Source: Gnetum montanum
Taxonomy: Eukaryota; Streptophyta; Gnetopsida; Gnetales; Gnetaceae
Assembly (NCBI GenBank): GCA_015680685.1
Contig: MNCI01000808.1
Coordinates: 831,229 to 885,848, forward strand
DNA length: 54,620 nt
Direction of reading: 5' to 3'
Shown here: positions 20,521 through 33,320 of the stretch, piece by piece
Numbering within the stretch: position 1 is the first letter of the stretch
Layout: each line of letters starts with the position of its first letter
The notes under the pieces: model-generated
Told to the model about the DNA's origin: nothing
What the model saw: the letters and a program-made list of their open reading frames with translations, nothing else
Database searches by the model: none
Position numbers and translations under genes: made by a program

Positions 20521-21574
20521 GGGTTCGCGTCACATCCCCAGCATGCACCAACACCAAATGCACATCAAACAAGCAGGTGCGATGCCAACACATGGGTGGG
20601 TCATCGTAGCTCCAGAATGCAATTCACAACACAATGAGAACGTGGTCTAGAACATACATGACGTTGTCACCCTTGGCATCATGCTGATCCTCCAGGGATG
20701 TCATAGGGCATTACACTAGCCCTTCGGACCTACCATAGCCACGACCCCTTGCCCTGACGGTAGCTCCTTGACCAGTGCCTACAGCTAGATTTTTTATAGT
20801 ATTTTGGGCTAATCACAATATTTTCATCCTCTGACCCCCTACCAAAAATGTTTAGCTATGTGGTATCTAATACCATAGCTGAACTAGGTGTCCATGCCCT
20901 TGGCATGGATTCCAATGCATCCGCACTTAGAGCGGCACCTTCGAGGCTGGTTCCTCCACGCCGATGCTGCCAAGGCCACTGTTGTCCTTCCTTCTTTGGT
21001 CATCATACACCAGCAATGATGTCTAATAGCTTCAACAATGGTAGTAGCCAACAAGACCTTTTCCCCCAATGGCACGGCTTGCAAAAGTAGCAAATGCTAC
21101 AGTGCCACGAAGTGAGTGCCTCAACTAGCTTGGCTACTACAGAGTGCAAACTCCCATAGCGCGCATAACACAGCTTGTCACCTGGGAAACACTAGTGCAG
21201 GTTCCATGATGTACATAACACAACTTGCCATGTGGAACACATATGTAGGCAGGTCGAAAGCCTACATGGATGTAATGCAACTCATCCTGGGAAAGAAACC
21301 TATCCTACGGGAGGTCGAAGGACAGTTGAAGTAAAGGTGAAAATGCACACGACTCCCTCAGAGCACTCTAACGAGGGATTTCAGCTAAACCTCATCCTTG
21401 CCCTTCTCTTGTGTCTCCTTTCTTCCTACTTTGCCTCTTCACTCCAATGCAACACTCTTAAGTGTAGTTAAGTGACGTCCCAACACTCACCGAGTGACAA
21501 CCGTAGCATTTTGTCTACTATGGTGTTTCATATTATTTGTTGACATCTATCGAGCCTGTCCTCCAAACTTCAAC
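20521..21574 (+). other. 3' UTR of C2
   Basis: About 1 kb that aligns with the 3' UTRs of C4 (39970-41020) and C5 (45312-46345). A short frame at 20848-21090 starts MFSYVVSNTIAELG and resembles a 117-codon frame in C5. Since these regions are homologous at DNA level anyway, coding is unproven. Confidence 0.7.
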
Positions 21575-21583
21575 AAAGAGGGG
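21575..21583 (+). other. Polypurine tract of C2
   Basis: AAAGAGGGG, then CCAA and the LTR start TGTAACACACC at 21588. Confidence 0.88.
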
Positions 21584-21587
21584 CCAA

Positions 21588-22590
21588 TGTAACACACCAA
21601 AAAAATGTGAGGTAATCCTTGCTTCACAGGCATCGCAATTCGTGCACCGTTATGACAGTTCATTGGGAGAACGCTCTAAGTTCAGGTCAGCCAATTCGGT
21701 AAATCTTCTACTTTGGGTATGAACAGGCTCTACAGTTCACCTTGCCTATCCACCCAAGTAGTCCTCCCCACTGATAGCCTACTCAAAAATGATGCACGGA
21801 GTTGGCCATAGCATTCTGGATGCACAAAATAGTTCAGCAAGTTTTCTAAGTCATCAAGTTTGCTATGCTCTGCTATGTAGCATAGCAAGCTTCAGAAAAC
21901 CTTTGCAAAGTAGAGTGCCATACTACACTATGCTACATAGCATAGTGTAGCGTAGCAACAACCATACAGCCAGTTTCACGACCCAACTTCAAGTCCTTCA
22001 AATGTCCCTTTTCGTCAGGAAGCGGCGGACCATGTCTATTGCTATGCTACGTTGAGCTACATGGCGCAGCAAGGCATAGAAAACCTATGGAAGAGACAGA
22101 GGGTAGCTCAAAGAGAAAAAATTATAAGGTTGCAAATTCCCCAATGCAGGAAGCAAGGTTTGTAGATTGGCCAAGTTTTTATGAGTAAGGCAAGATGCTA
22201 TGCTACATAGTATAGGAAGCATGTAGCATATGTGTGGTGAAATGCAGGACAATGTGCTACGCTACGCCAAGCATGCTATGCTACGACACACAGCAAATCA
22301 TGCATGTGGTTGTGCGACATCAATGCACTTCATCTAATTGGACCATTGGCACATGTCTCCAGATGCTAACGATGCAGTTATGACATGGCAGGCTCACAGT
22401 TGCGGCATTGCAGACTCACAATCACAATGGTCATGCACGTCCAACAATCATACTGGCACATGCAATACTAGCAAGTCAACGAAGTCCCAGGGAACATGGC
22501 TTCCGAGCCACCCTTTTGCATGCCCTTGGTCCTATAAATAGCCCAACGACCAACATTCAAAGATCCTCTTTGGTTACTCTGGCTATTGCT
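21588..22590 (+). repeat. 3' LTR of C2, truncated on the right
   Basis: Starts TGTAACACACCAAAAAAATG. It contains several palindromic GCTATGCTACATAGCATAG-type clusters (about 21860, 21935, 22045, 22195, 22255) and a TATA box TATAAATA at 22533-22540. Similarity to the other C LTRs ends at about 22587, some 50 bp after the TATA box, where D sequence begins. R/U5 is missing. Confidence 0.85.
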
Positions 22591-22599
22591 GAATCCATA

Positions 22600-23057
22600 T
22601 TAGAAAGTATGGCTTCTACTTAATGGGGAAATGAGTCCCAAGATTATGAAAAAAAATGATCTACCCATTAGATATTGGGATGTAATGAAATATATATTGA
22701 AAAGAAACACTCTTGTTAAAGACAAGAGACCATTATAAAGTTGAGATTTCTTAGGCAAGGTGATAAGGATGTCAAAGAATTTTACATCAAATTTGATAAT
22801 CTATTTCATCAAGATAAGGTAAACTAAGAGATTTTAGGAGGTATTAAAATGATGTACCATTAGAATTTATCTTTTCATAAGTCACAAAATATTAATGAGG
22901 CTTATGATGTAGCACTCAAGGTTGAGAAGAAATTAAGTGGATTTGGAAACAAGAGAAAAAAAAATTTCAAGGGGAAGGAGGGATTCAAATTTGAAAAGAA
23001 GTCTAGGTAAAAAATTAAAGACAAAGATGGTATTCATGACAAGAAGACTGAAAGAGA
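22600..23057 (+). pseudogene. Gypsy gag fragment D (AT-rich)
   Basis: AT-rich coding relic with FLRQGDKDVKEFYIKFDNLF, matching the conserved end of plant gypsy gag domains (LxQGxxSVxEYxxxF). A Lys-rich stretch typical of the linker before the zinc knuckle follows. Several stops and frameshifts. Composition and motifs differ from the Tat elements. Fragment continues to the right of the LTR piece at 23058-24289. Confidence 0.7.
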
Positions 23058-24289
23058 TCATGTCTGCTACTACGCTACGCTAAGCTACATGGCGCAGCAA
23101 GGTGTAGAAATCCTATGAAAGAGATAGAAGGTAGCTCAAAGGGCAAAACTGACAAGGTTGCAAGTTCCCCAGTGCAGGAAGCAAGGTTTGCAGATTGGCA
23201 AATTTTTCACGACTAAGGCCAGACACTATGGTACATAGTGTAGCAAGCATGTAGCATATGTGTGGAGAAATGCAGGACAACATGCTACACTATGTTGAGC
23301 ATGCTACGCTATGACACATAGCAAAGCATGCGGGTGGTTGTGCGACATCAATGCACTTCACCTAATTGGACCATTGGCACATGTCTTTAGATGTTGACAG
23401 CACAATTAAGGCATGACAAGCTCAAAGTTGCGGCATTGTAGACTCATAGCCACAATGTTCATGCATGTCCAATGCTCATACTGGGACGTGCGACACCAAC
23501 AAGTCAACAAAGTCCTGGGGAACATGGCATCCAAACCGTCCCCTTTGCGTGCCCTTCATTCTATAAATACCCTAATGACCAACATTCAAAGATCCTCTCT
23601 GGTTACTATGGCTTCTGGCTCTCTAGCTCTCTCTTTTGGCTTCTGCTTCTACTTCTTCCTCAGCTTATGGTCCCGCTCAATTTTTGAATTCTCTACAAAG
23701 TAGCTGACTTTTCCCCTCCCAGGTACTCAAGTTCTCCTACTAGCACGTTGCAGCATCCAGCATTGTAAGATTTCTGTTTGACACTGCAAATAGTTAGCAT
23801 TCCCAACTAACATTATGTTTTTTCCCCTTTCTAACACCTTGGTAGAATCCACACATTTTCAACACCTAAGTTCGTGCCCAAGCGCACAACCTGCCTGCTC
23901 TGCATGTCCTGGTTACTCTCGGGATCACTACACTCCATCACACTGTGCAACCGACTATATCCACCCTAGCAGAGCAAACTTGTAGCTTCGGAGCTATGCA
24001 TTTTTCTAACTACATTTTACTTTGTTTCCTGCTTACTATTGCATGTTACATTGTTTCCTGTTTTATTTACTTTCAAGCATTATTTCGCATTTTGTCCCTG
24101 TTTTCAAATTATATGTTGCAAAAGGCTATAGAGATGCCGATTAAGTCCCTGTCTGATCGACAAGACCATTCAAGGCACCCCATATCTGCACACACACACA
24201 ACATGGCCCTCCTGCAGATACGGGGTCAAGACTATCGCGCCAGCTGACCCCTCAGCGTTTTCCAGTCTCCAATGTTTTCGGTCACTACA
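23058..24289 (+). repeat. Tat LTR fragment lying inside D
   Basis: Equivalent to C2 LTR from 22028 onward, but it runs through TATAAATA (23562-23569) to the true LTR end (GGTCACTACA, 24289). It therefore lacks the first ~440 bp and overlaps the truncated C2 LTR by about 560 bp. It includes the U5 parts seen in C4, C5 and C6. No PBS follows, since D resumes at once. No target duplication is visible. Confidence 0.85.
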
Positions 24290-26540
24290 AGTAGCTCAAA
24301 AACTTTAGTGCTTCAAGAGTAGAGAATGGAAAAGTAAGCAATGGGAATGTTTAATTCACAAAATAGACAAGGTTAAAGATGTGAAAATCATATAGTTGGA
24401 GGAGATATCAAGCCAAGGTCTTCAAATAAGTAATCCTACTACTCCAAAAATTGAAGATATTTTTGAATTAAATTCATGTGCATTAATGAGGAACATGAAT
24501 AGAGAAGATCATCCTAATAGAAAATTGTTGTTTCAAATTGGGGCTAGATATTTTCTTAGGGAGAAATTGATTTAATTTTTATTTAATGAAGAAGCCAAAG
24601 AAATTTTTATTTCTTCTAAGGTAGATGCTAGACTAAGTTTGATAAGTAATCCTAATCCTAGATCTTATAATGTGCATTGGTGATTAGATATTTCTTTCAA
24701 GAGGTGAGAAAACAATGTACTTTGAAATTTAAAATTGTAGATTTTAATGATGTACTTCTAATAGATTTTACTGATGTAATTCTTGATAGGTCTTGGAATT
24801 TTGATAATGGTGCTCAATTTGATAAACTAAGAAACATGTGGAGTGTAGCTATATCTAATGGAATCTATGAGTTGATTCCAATGATAGCTAAAAAATTTAG
24901 GTAGCAAGGCTCAGTTAATGCTTTGTTAATTCCTCCAGGAGAGAGAAACTATATTAAGAAATATGATGAAACCAATTTTGGATTTGTTGTTATGAAAGTA
25001 GTTACTACTAACCATGATGATGTGTAGGTTGAACTTCCTATATGTCTACTAGATTTGAAGAAGAAATTTCCAAAGGTTTTCAAGAAGGTAGATAAAAGAT
25101 CTAGTGAAATAGAGATCAATGAGAAAAGGAGATCCCAAGTATCTCTTACTAAACAAGTGAAAGTTCAATACTCAAAATTTTTGAGAGTTAGAACCAAAAG
25201 CTTTATGAAAGGGACAAAGAGATCTTCATAGTTTAAGCTATTTTATGTTGTTGATCAAGGAGAGTTCATACCTCATAAGTTATGAAAAGTGAAAGATCAA
25301 GGCTAATAAAGTCACAATGATAAAAGGACTTCTTCAAGAAGGATTAAGAAGATCACTAGAGGATATGATACTTGTTATTTGTATAATTGTTTTGTACCTT
25401 GTTACAATGGAAATAATATTTTTTAGCAATTTAAGACTATCTCATGGGAGAGAGATGAGTCTGCTAGCCAAATTATGTAAAAAAAAATGATTTCTTTGAT
25501 GCTGAATTTTCTATTCAAGCGATGGAGGAGAATTTACCTTTAAATTTGGTACCACCAAAGTGGAATGTAGAAGCTGTTGATGATTCCTTTGAAGAGGAGA
25601 AACCATCGAAGTTGAAGAATCCTATGTGGAATCTTAAAGCTTTAAGCTTTTATGTGATTAGAAATCCATATGTTAAAGATAAAATTGAACAAAATATGGA
25701 TAGGAGAAGCCATGAAAAGTAAGTGAGTCTAAGCTTTACCTTACAAATGGTAGTAATGTTACTAATGTAGAAACTAGTATGTTGGATTCTAGTTTTTCAC
25801 TTTAGCATGGTAGTGGTTTACTCCATTGTGATGATGAATATCATGATCATTATAGTGATTGTCATGAAATTATGAGTTATGTTGTGAATGGTAAAAGTAA
25901 TGTAACTTTTGATGTCATTGTTGGTAAGAGCAAGATTAATAGTAGTAATATGTCTGAATTTGTATTTCATAATAAGAAGGTTATTATTGATGTGGATGTG
26001 GGCACTGAGAGTGATGAAATAGATTCTCTCAGTTGTGAAATAGGTGGATAGTGTAAAGGAAATCTACATTGTGATTTTTATTGGTGGATAAAGGATGAGT
26101 AAGAGACTTTCAAATATCAAGAAGAAGATGAACTTTGATGATGAACCTCAACTTTGCATTGACTTGGTGCAAGAGACAACGGATCTCAATGCATAAGTAA
26201 AATCAAATCTTGAGAACACGAATAAATAATAAATCCTTAAGAGGAATGAGAATAAATGAAAGCCTAATTTTTCTATTGGTGATTGAGTTTAGGTGCACTT
26301 AAAAAGGAAAAATTTGAGAGGTATTAACTTCTTCAGGTTGAGAGAAAAGAAGATTGAACCTTTCAAAATCAAGGCTAAGATCAATGATAATTATGTTGAG
26401 ATTAATTTACTAGCATGTGTTTTGTATTTAATTGTTAGATCTTTTTTAATATCATGGACAAGTTCATAAGAAGACCATACTAGGTAGCATCAATGAGTTG
26501 AAGGGGGCTATTGATTAGTCCAAGCCTTCAATGAAGAGGA
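24290..26540 (+). pseudogene. Gypsy fragment D continued: protease and integrase C-terminus, no RT seen
   Basis: At 24640-24910 a protease region is legible (CTLKFKIVDFNDVLLID, LDRSWNFDNGAQFD, the degraded LGRPWxFD box of chromoviruses). At about 26120-26470 an integrase C-terminal tail is legible (HLKRKNLRGINFF, KKIEPFKIKAKINDN, the GPF-type module). The 1.2 kb between holds short frames (for example 25522-25722) with no RT, RNase H or integrase-core motif that I recognise. Many stops. Calls rest on motif memory, not on a search. Confidence 0.6.
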
Positions 26541-29164
26541 AGAAAATCATACTAAAGAAAAAGTAAGGTTCTAGTATTTGGAATCTAGAAGGTTTCTAGT
26601 ATTTTAAATCAATGAGTTAGAAGGTTTACTATTATCCATAAATATTGATGTAATTTAAAATTATTGATAGCATGAGTGAGAGAGAGAGATATCTTAAGTG
26701 TAGAGAGCTTAGTAAGAGAGGGTGGCATAGCATATTAAGTGTAATTTATGATTGCAACTCCAAGGTTAAATTGTAATGTGTTGGCTTATGTTCTATTATC
26801 TTGTGTCTAACTTGTGAGTCAATATCTCATTTTTTGATTATGGGAGAGATTTCCTAATGGTTGTATTTTTTATTGAGAACTATTATGTGGTTCTAGAACC
26901 TCATGCTCTATAATATTATTTGTGCAATTGAAAGGTTTTTGAATGTTTGTGGGTTTTGAGAATCCTATTTTAATATTCTAATTGAATAATTGAAGATAGT
27001 TGGTTTTCTTATTTTCTATAAAATTAATTATGTTTTTATAATATCTGTATTTATTTTTTGATGGTGATTAATTATTAAAGTGAAGTTGCTCCAATTATCA
27101 AATTCAAACATGAGTTTAATCTCCTTGATTTGCTAGTTCACCAAATCTCCCTTAAACTCTTCTTATAATGCCTTCCAACATTGCTTGGATGTCTACTTGA
27201 CTATGATCCCAATACTAATTAATTCATATATAAATGTACAAATCATTATTTTATGAAAATAATATTACTTTTTGATGATCTTTCATTCCTTCTTTTCTTA
27301 TATTGTCAAATATTTAATATGAATGAGAATTTCAAAATTTTTTTCAACATACTTTAAAATTTCTTTAATTTGTAATAAAGACCTCATGAGATGAATCTAA
27401 AATGTAAAATATTAAGAACCATTAATAGTCAAAGAATATCTAGTAATTTTCTTCTCTTTCATGCTAAAGAAAAATGCTTCTATACCATTGTTGAAGATTT
27501 TTATAGTGAAATAAGGTTTTCAAGATGCATTAATGTTAAACTTTTTGACTTAAAAACCCACTAGAGAAGTCACCACAAGTTAACCAAAAGTCCTAGAGAG
27601 ATCATGATATTAAAAAATTAGTCATGGTAAGTGATTACAAGTTGTTGCAAGATGAAAAACTATGAATACCATAAGTGAACCATCGGTTGTGGTTGAAATG
27701 ATAAAATTGTTGAAGTTGAAGATGCAATCATGATTATAAAAGAGGTAACCATGAGTCATGGTCTATTGAATAATATGGACTACAAGCTAGCCACAAGTTA
27801 GGATGTTTATCCACTTCCATCATCAGTTGTGATGGTCAGTCACAAGCTAATCATGATTTATGTTCTTATATGATTTCATAACTAAATAACAAGTGCACCA
27901 CAACTCAAGGTAAGGTTGTGACATTGCAATAGTGTAAGAATAGTGAACTTTAGCCAGAGTTTTGGAAAATATTTAAAAGAAAGGATCCATAAATACTACA
28001 ATGATGAAATTTAATCCTACATATGAATCAAATCTAGGCCTTACATTAATTAGAATACTTAAAAATAGAAAATTAAAATTTTCTTGAAAAAACCTTTGAA
28101 ACTAAGAAGAACTTGTAAACTTAAATAAATTTAATAATTGAGAAATACGAAAAAGGATTTAGAGCATGTAAAACAAGTAAGAACTTGAAAATTGAATTGA
28201 GAAAATGAGAACAAGGATGAGAAATAAGATCAATTTATGAACATAAAAGTAGCTATAAACATGAAAATGAATTGAGATCAAATGAGAATAACTTGTAATC
28301 AAAACATTGAGAACATGTAAATAAGAAAAAGCATGATTTTTAGTATGAGCATGATTTATAAATGGAAATGAGCATATAAATTACAAAAATTAGATGCCTC
28401 CATCTTAATATTTCTAGTAACAAATGAAGCATGATTTATACAAGTATGAGGAGGTTACCATGCATGGCCACTACCTCTCTCACAATTAAGGCTCATTAGT
28501 GAGCACATCACTACACTCCTAGAGCATGTCTCCACATTTTTCACACCTCGTATAGAAGTAATAACTACACTAACCAACTATGAGCATGTTTGACATCCCT
28601 AAACCATGTAATAACTCCAACTATGATACTTCATAATCTAGTAATAACTTCATTATTCTATGTACCTATGCATGGATGTGCACATTACTTTACAACATTT
28701 ATTTTTAAAAATAAAACATTTAATTATATATACTCCATAGAATAACAAGCTACATGACCTATGAACTTCAACACACAAGGAAATAACATAGAACACATAA
28801 GCACACTAGACAATTTTCAATACTTTGAGTAGATCATAAGAGCTCTATATATATGATATAAATCAAACACAATTAAATATGAGGAAAAGAATATGGATTT
28901 ATATTCTAGTAGATTTTTAATTCATACTTAAATATCATCTAATTAAGGGTACATAGTGGTAGATGCACCAATTAAGATAGCTAGGAAACTATACAATCTC
29001 ACAATCTTATCTTGCTTAAGGGATGAGATAACCACACAACATCTCTTAGACCCTTGGTGTTAATAATAGATAGTATCCTTTTTAATACAAGATCAAATAT
29101 TTTTAGTGGACATTATATGCTTGTTTAAATTTAAGAATAAAATATATGTTTTGGTATTAGTCAA
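26541..29164. other. AT-rich DNA without recognisable genes
   Basis: About 2.6 kb of low-GC DNA. A short GA run is at about 26670-26690. Loosely repeated words (CACAAGTTA, ATCATGATT, AGTCATGGT) occur at 27550-27870, and a purine-rich stretch with repeated GAGAAC/ATGAGAA at 28160-28350. It could include remnants of the D 3' end, but no LTR pair was found. Confidence 0.6.
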
Positions 29165-30185
29165 ATAGTAGCTTCTTGATGAGGTTCATTTTAATAAGAT
29201 TTACCCTAGTGGTAATAAAATGTACTAGAACCTCAAGAGGCATTATTGGTGGTTTAGCATAAAGAGAGATGCATAAGAGTATATGATTAAGTGGTCGATG
29301 TACTAGTAGGATGAGGTAAAGAATCATAGGCCAAGTGGTTTCCTTCATTTCCATGTCATTCCAAAGTGAAATTAGAAAACCATTGGCATGGATTTCATTA
29401 TAGGACTATGTTATAGTAAGAGTGAAAAGGATTCCATTCTTATGATCATCAATATTTTAAAGATATTACATAGTTCTTTCTATCAAATATTGTTAGATTA
29501 GATTGTGTTTGAAGTAAGATTGTTTCTGACAAAGATCCTAAGTTTCCTTCTAGATTTTGACTATCTTTTCAAAAGAGCTTGGATACCAAGATAAGTCTTA
29601 GTTCAACTTATCATTCATAGATAGATGGCTAGACAAAGAGGATGAATTAAATTTTGAATAATATGCTCAAAGATTATGATTTAGGCTAGAGAGAGAATTG
29701 CATTAGAAATTTTTATTTGAAAAAAATTACTTACAACAATAGTTATCAAGAAAGTTTAAAAACATTCCTCTCTGAAGTATTATTTTATGAACCTTACCAT
29801 ACACCTCTTTCTTTAAAGACCATAGAGGTTAGATAGAAAACCAAGATACACATCATTGAAGAGGCTATAGAATACATAAAATTATCAAAGATAAATTATA
29901 AGTAGTGCAGGAAGATATACAACGTATGCCAAGAATAGAAGAATATCTTTATAGTTCAATAATGGAGATCAAGCATTTTTAAAAAATCTCACTATTAAAA
30001 GGAATTATGAGATTTCATAGAAAAGGGAAGCTAACATCACAATACATTGAACCCTTTCAAAGTTTTAGAAAGGTTAAAAAATATATTTATTATATAAATA
30101 TTCTATAGTAGTTATAGTCTATTAATCATGTAATTCATGTTTCTATGTTCAGAAACTACATTTTAAATCCTTTGCATTCTCTTTT
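29165..30185 (+). pseudogene. Gypsy integrase relic E (chromovirus-like)
   Basis: Stops and frameshifts throughout, but the order is clear: zinc-binding part (KRHYWWFSIKRD; one Cys pair damaged), core first Asp (MDFIIGL, about 29389), second Asp (VSDKDPKFPS, about 29517), the DGQxER box here read as DG-stop-TKRMN so the catalytic Glu appears to be Lys. Then the C-terminal GPF module (GKLTSQYIEPFQ) and VIHVSMFRNYILNP, close to the VFHVSMLRKYxPDP ending of Del/Tekay-type integrases. RT and RNase H upstream are not present. Confidence 0.75.
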
Positions 30186-30286
30186 TATCATTGATTCTCT
30201 TTCCTTTTCATAAAAAAGACTTAAATTATGAGTTATCAACAAATAGAAGAAAAGGGAAGAGTAAAGAATAAGAAACATGTATTTAC

Positions 30287-32250
30287 CTAAAACCAATTTT
30301 TGTCAATTTGGAAGAACCATTGATGAGTCTTTAGAGGGAGAGTGAAGCATGTTGCACTCTCCAATTCTCCTAAGAGTTGCTCTAGATCTTTGACAACATT
30401 TGGAGCATCCTCGAGAATTGGATGCAAAGATGATGGAACTCTAGCCTATACTAAATCTTAGTCTACCTTGAAGTTGCATAACTAAGACTCCTATAAGTGG
30501 TAGACACCCTCATGAATAGAATAGGGTTTATTATCAGAAATTTGATGACTAATACATCAAAGAAGCACAAGTTCTTCTTCGGTAGCTGCCACTATCTACC
30601 CCATCGAATAAGAAGTACCTAAGATAGAAAAAGAAGGAACCACTAGAACAGACTTAGGAAGTGGTGTTAGTGCTTCTTGTAGAAGGGAACCTCTTATAGG
30701 TTTCATAGCAAAAGAAGGCATGCCTAGTTATCTAGATGGATAAATGGAAGTCTATTTGAAAGTGGCATCTGCATCCTCTCTGTCCATCTCTCAGATAAAT
30801 TATTGTTGCTGCATAGACCTCTACAACACAAAAAGATCAACATCATACAAGATAAAAGAAATAAAAAAGGAAAATTTTCAAGCCTTAAAATAATTATAAT
30901 TTACGTCTAGTTGCTTTCCTTTATCTTGTGTTGTACTTGGTTGAGTTTTCTGTTGGGGTTGTTGTTGAGCCTATTGTTGGCCTTGTTGTCTTATAACTAC
31001 TAGATTGCCAAAATCTTGCCTAGTATGTTGCCTCTACAAAAATAAATTTATTAATAAAAATAAGAAATTAAACTAAGTTATTATATATATATATGTACCT
31101 TGGAAGTAGAAAGTGTGATATATTCTTATGGTTGAATTGTACCAAAGGTTGAGGTACCTTGAAGTTCTTTAGCCTATGTAGCTCTAGCTTGTGCACTCCG
31201 AATTAGTTCATTCTATAGCCCATATTGTACTATCAAATACATAAAATAAATACATAATTAAAAAAAAAGGAAATAATAAATACATAAAAACACCTCATTG
31301 ATATCCTCCTAATTCTAAGCATGCTGTAAAGTCATTTGATCCTTCTTGACACCCACAATCCTACTCCTTATAACTCTCTCATCTTAAAACATTTAGGACA
31401 TAATTGTAGATTTTAATAACTAAAATGTTTCTTTGGATAGTCATAACTTAGGATCAAACAAATGAACAAGGGTACACAACATAGGGTATAAGATTTGGAT
31501 AGAGTTTGCTAGGCAATAGTAATTCTAGTCATGACATTATACCAGGTAAAGAAATAAGATAACGACTAGTAATAAATTAACATGAATTATGTAAATATAA
31601 TAAGAATTAACATAGGATTGATGTTTATACCATAAAACCTTACTATAAATAATTTAACATAAATCAAAGTGAACCTCATTGATGAAATCTCCACAAACAA
31701 ATTGGCTTTTTCCAAGAGTAGAATCAATAACATAATTAGATAATTTCTTTTTGCAAAATGATTTAAATTTTGGGGAGAAAGTTTATGGAATTAAAGGATC
31801 CTATCCTTGTTGAAAATCTAAGGTTGTTTGAATATTAGAAGAAAGGATTGTGATTGCTCCAAAAACTAACTAAGAAGTGGAACCTTTTTTACTATTATAT
31901 TGTTTACACCATTCCATGAGAAGAGCTTTGCAATGGAAGAGTTTTAAAATAGGGAAGAGAAATAAATCAGATAACATTGGAGTTATAAGATACTAAAACA
32001 CCTCTTTCCTAGGTAAGCTATGAACATAATTAGAAGTAGAGAGTACATTATTTTGATGTAAAACAATAGTGGTTGATTAAGAGCTACTTGAAGGAGTTTG
32101 AGGTAGAGGTGAGGCTTGACACTTGGGGGTCTTAATGAATATGGTTAGAATCCTTTGATGGTAGAAAATCTTCAAGCTTCTTCACTGATAGAATCCTTCA
32201 ATTTTCTACTAATATTGAGTTGTGATGGGAAAAGTTTTCCTTCTTCTCAT
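30287..32250 (-). pseudogene. Relic of an unidentified multi-exon gene
   Basis: Read on the minus strand from ATG 32250, a frame of 192 codons (exon 1, 31675-32250) shows only stops where Gln or Arg codons are expected, and ends at a GAG/GTTCAC donor. Further blocks: exon 2 about 31294-31565 (one frameshift), exon 3 about 31099-31229, exon 4 30905-31033, exon 5 about 30287-30820. Introns are short, AT-rich and GT-AG (for example GTACATATATAT to TTTTTGTAG). The frame is continuous across the exon 3/4 and 4/5 junctions. Exon 4 encodes a Gln-rich tract, exon 5 a Leu/Glu-rich end (APNVVKDLEQLLGELESA). I do not recognise the protein. It could be a host gene fragment or a class II element gene. Exon 5 ends at TAG/GTAAAT, probably once CAG/GTAAAT, so the 3' end may be lost. 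Confidence 0.6.
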
Positions 32251-32989
32251 ATTTATAATACAACCATAAGAATCTTAGTAGAAGTAAAGGGAAAGTTTTA
32301 ATGTAAATTAATCAAAGATTTGATAAAGATAATGTTGACTTTTTTTAAAAGAATGTAACATTCACTTTTTCTAATTTTATAATTTTTATATTCATTAAAA
32401 TGAAATTATCTCTATCTTAATGCATAGTTCTCTCTAAGATGATTTCAATGGTACTAATTTCATCAAAATATGACTTATGATTTGGAAGATACAGTAATTC
32501 TTGGGTTATATGTAGTTTAAAATTGAAAAGAAAGTATTTTTTTAATTTTTTAATTTAATTTTAAAAAAATGTTTTTAAAATTTTAAATTTAAAGAAAAAG
32601 GGAAGGGGTAGAGGTCTTGGGTTTAATTTTGAGGCTCGACTTGAAAAATATTTTTTTAAAAAAAAAATCCCAAATCCTTAGTAGGGCTATGACTAGCCCT
32701 CCTATCAACTGTGATCGACTATGCTGCTAGTTGGGGCCAAGCCTTGCTACTATCCACAACTAGGTCATACTAGCAACCACTACTAATGATTGCGAAGGGC
32801 CTAGCCCTTGGCAACCATGCATTGTGTGTCACCTATTTCTACCACACCATGCCTACGCCTACCATTGCATTGCTCCTATGTCTATCGCCGTGCTATGCCT
32901 ATGCTTGTTCCCATGCTTCCCACCTCCATGCACTTTCTTGCCACTCATTAATCCATAGTGCCCTACATTTGCTGCCAAATATTACTTCT
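32251..32989. other. AT-rich then unique DNA without recognisable genes
   Basis: Contains T- and A-rich runs (32530-32675) and then less AT-rich unique sequence. Nothing identifiable. Confidence 0.6.
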
Positions 32990-33320
32990 TGCATTGCCAA
33001 AAATTGCCTCCCACATTTCCAAAGACCTCCTCTTGTGACACTAGAAATTGCCTCCTATGCCACCAGAAACCACCTCTCACATTACTAGAAACTACCTCCC
33101 ATGTCATTAGAAACCACCACTCATGTCACTAGAAACTATCTTTGGTATCACCAGAAATTGCCTCTCATGTCACCAAAAATTTCCTCTCACCTTGCCAAAA
33201 ACCACCTCCTACGCTACCAGAAACTACCTCTTGCTTTACTAGGAAGCACCTCCTACATCACCAAAAATAACCTTCCAAGCCACCAAAAACCACCTCCTGC
33301 ATCATTGAACATCACCTCTT
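32990..33320. repeat. 22 bp minisatellite, about 15 copies
   Basis: Unit close to ATGTCACCAGAAACCACCTCC, in near-perfect 22 bp register from GCATTGCCAAAAATTGCC at 32990 onward. Individual copies differ at 3-6 positions. The open frame across it (33101-33358) is a by-product. Confidence 0.88.

Noticed and set aside
21860-22270. CRISPR-like palindromic repeats
   Set aside because: Units are not separated by uniform unique spacers, they recur in LTRs at conserved places, and the context is a plant retrotransposon.
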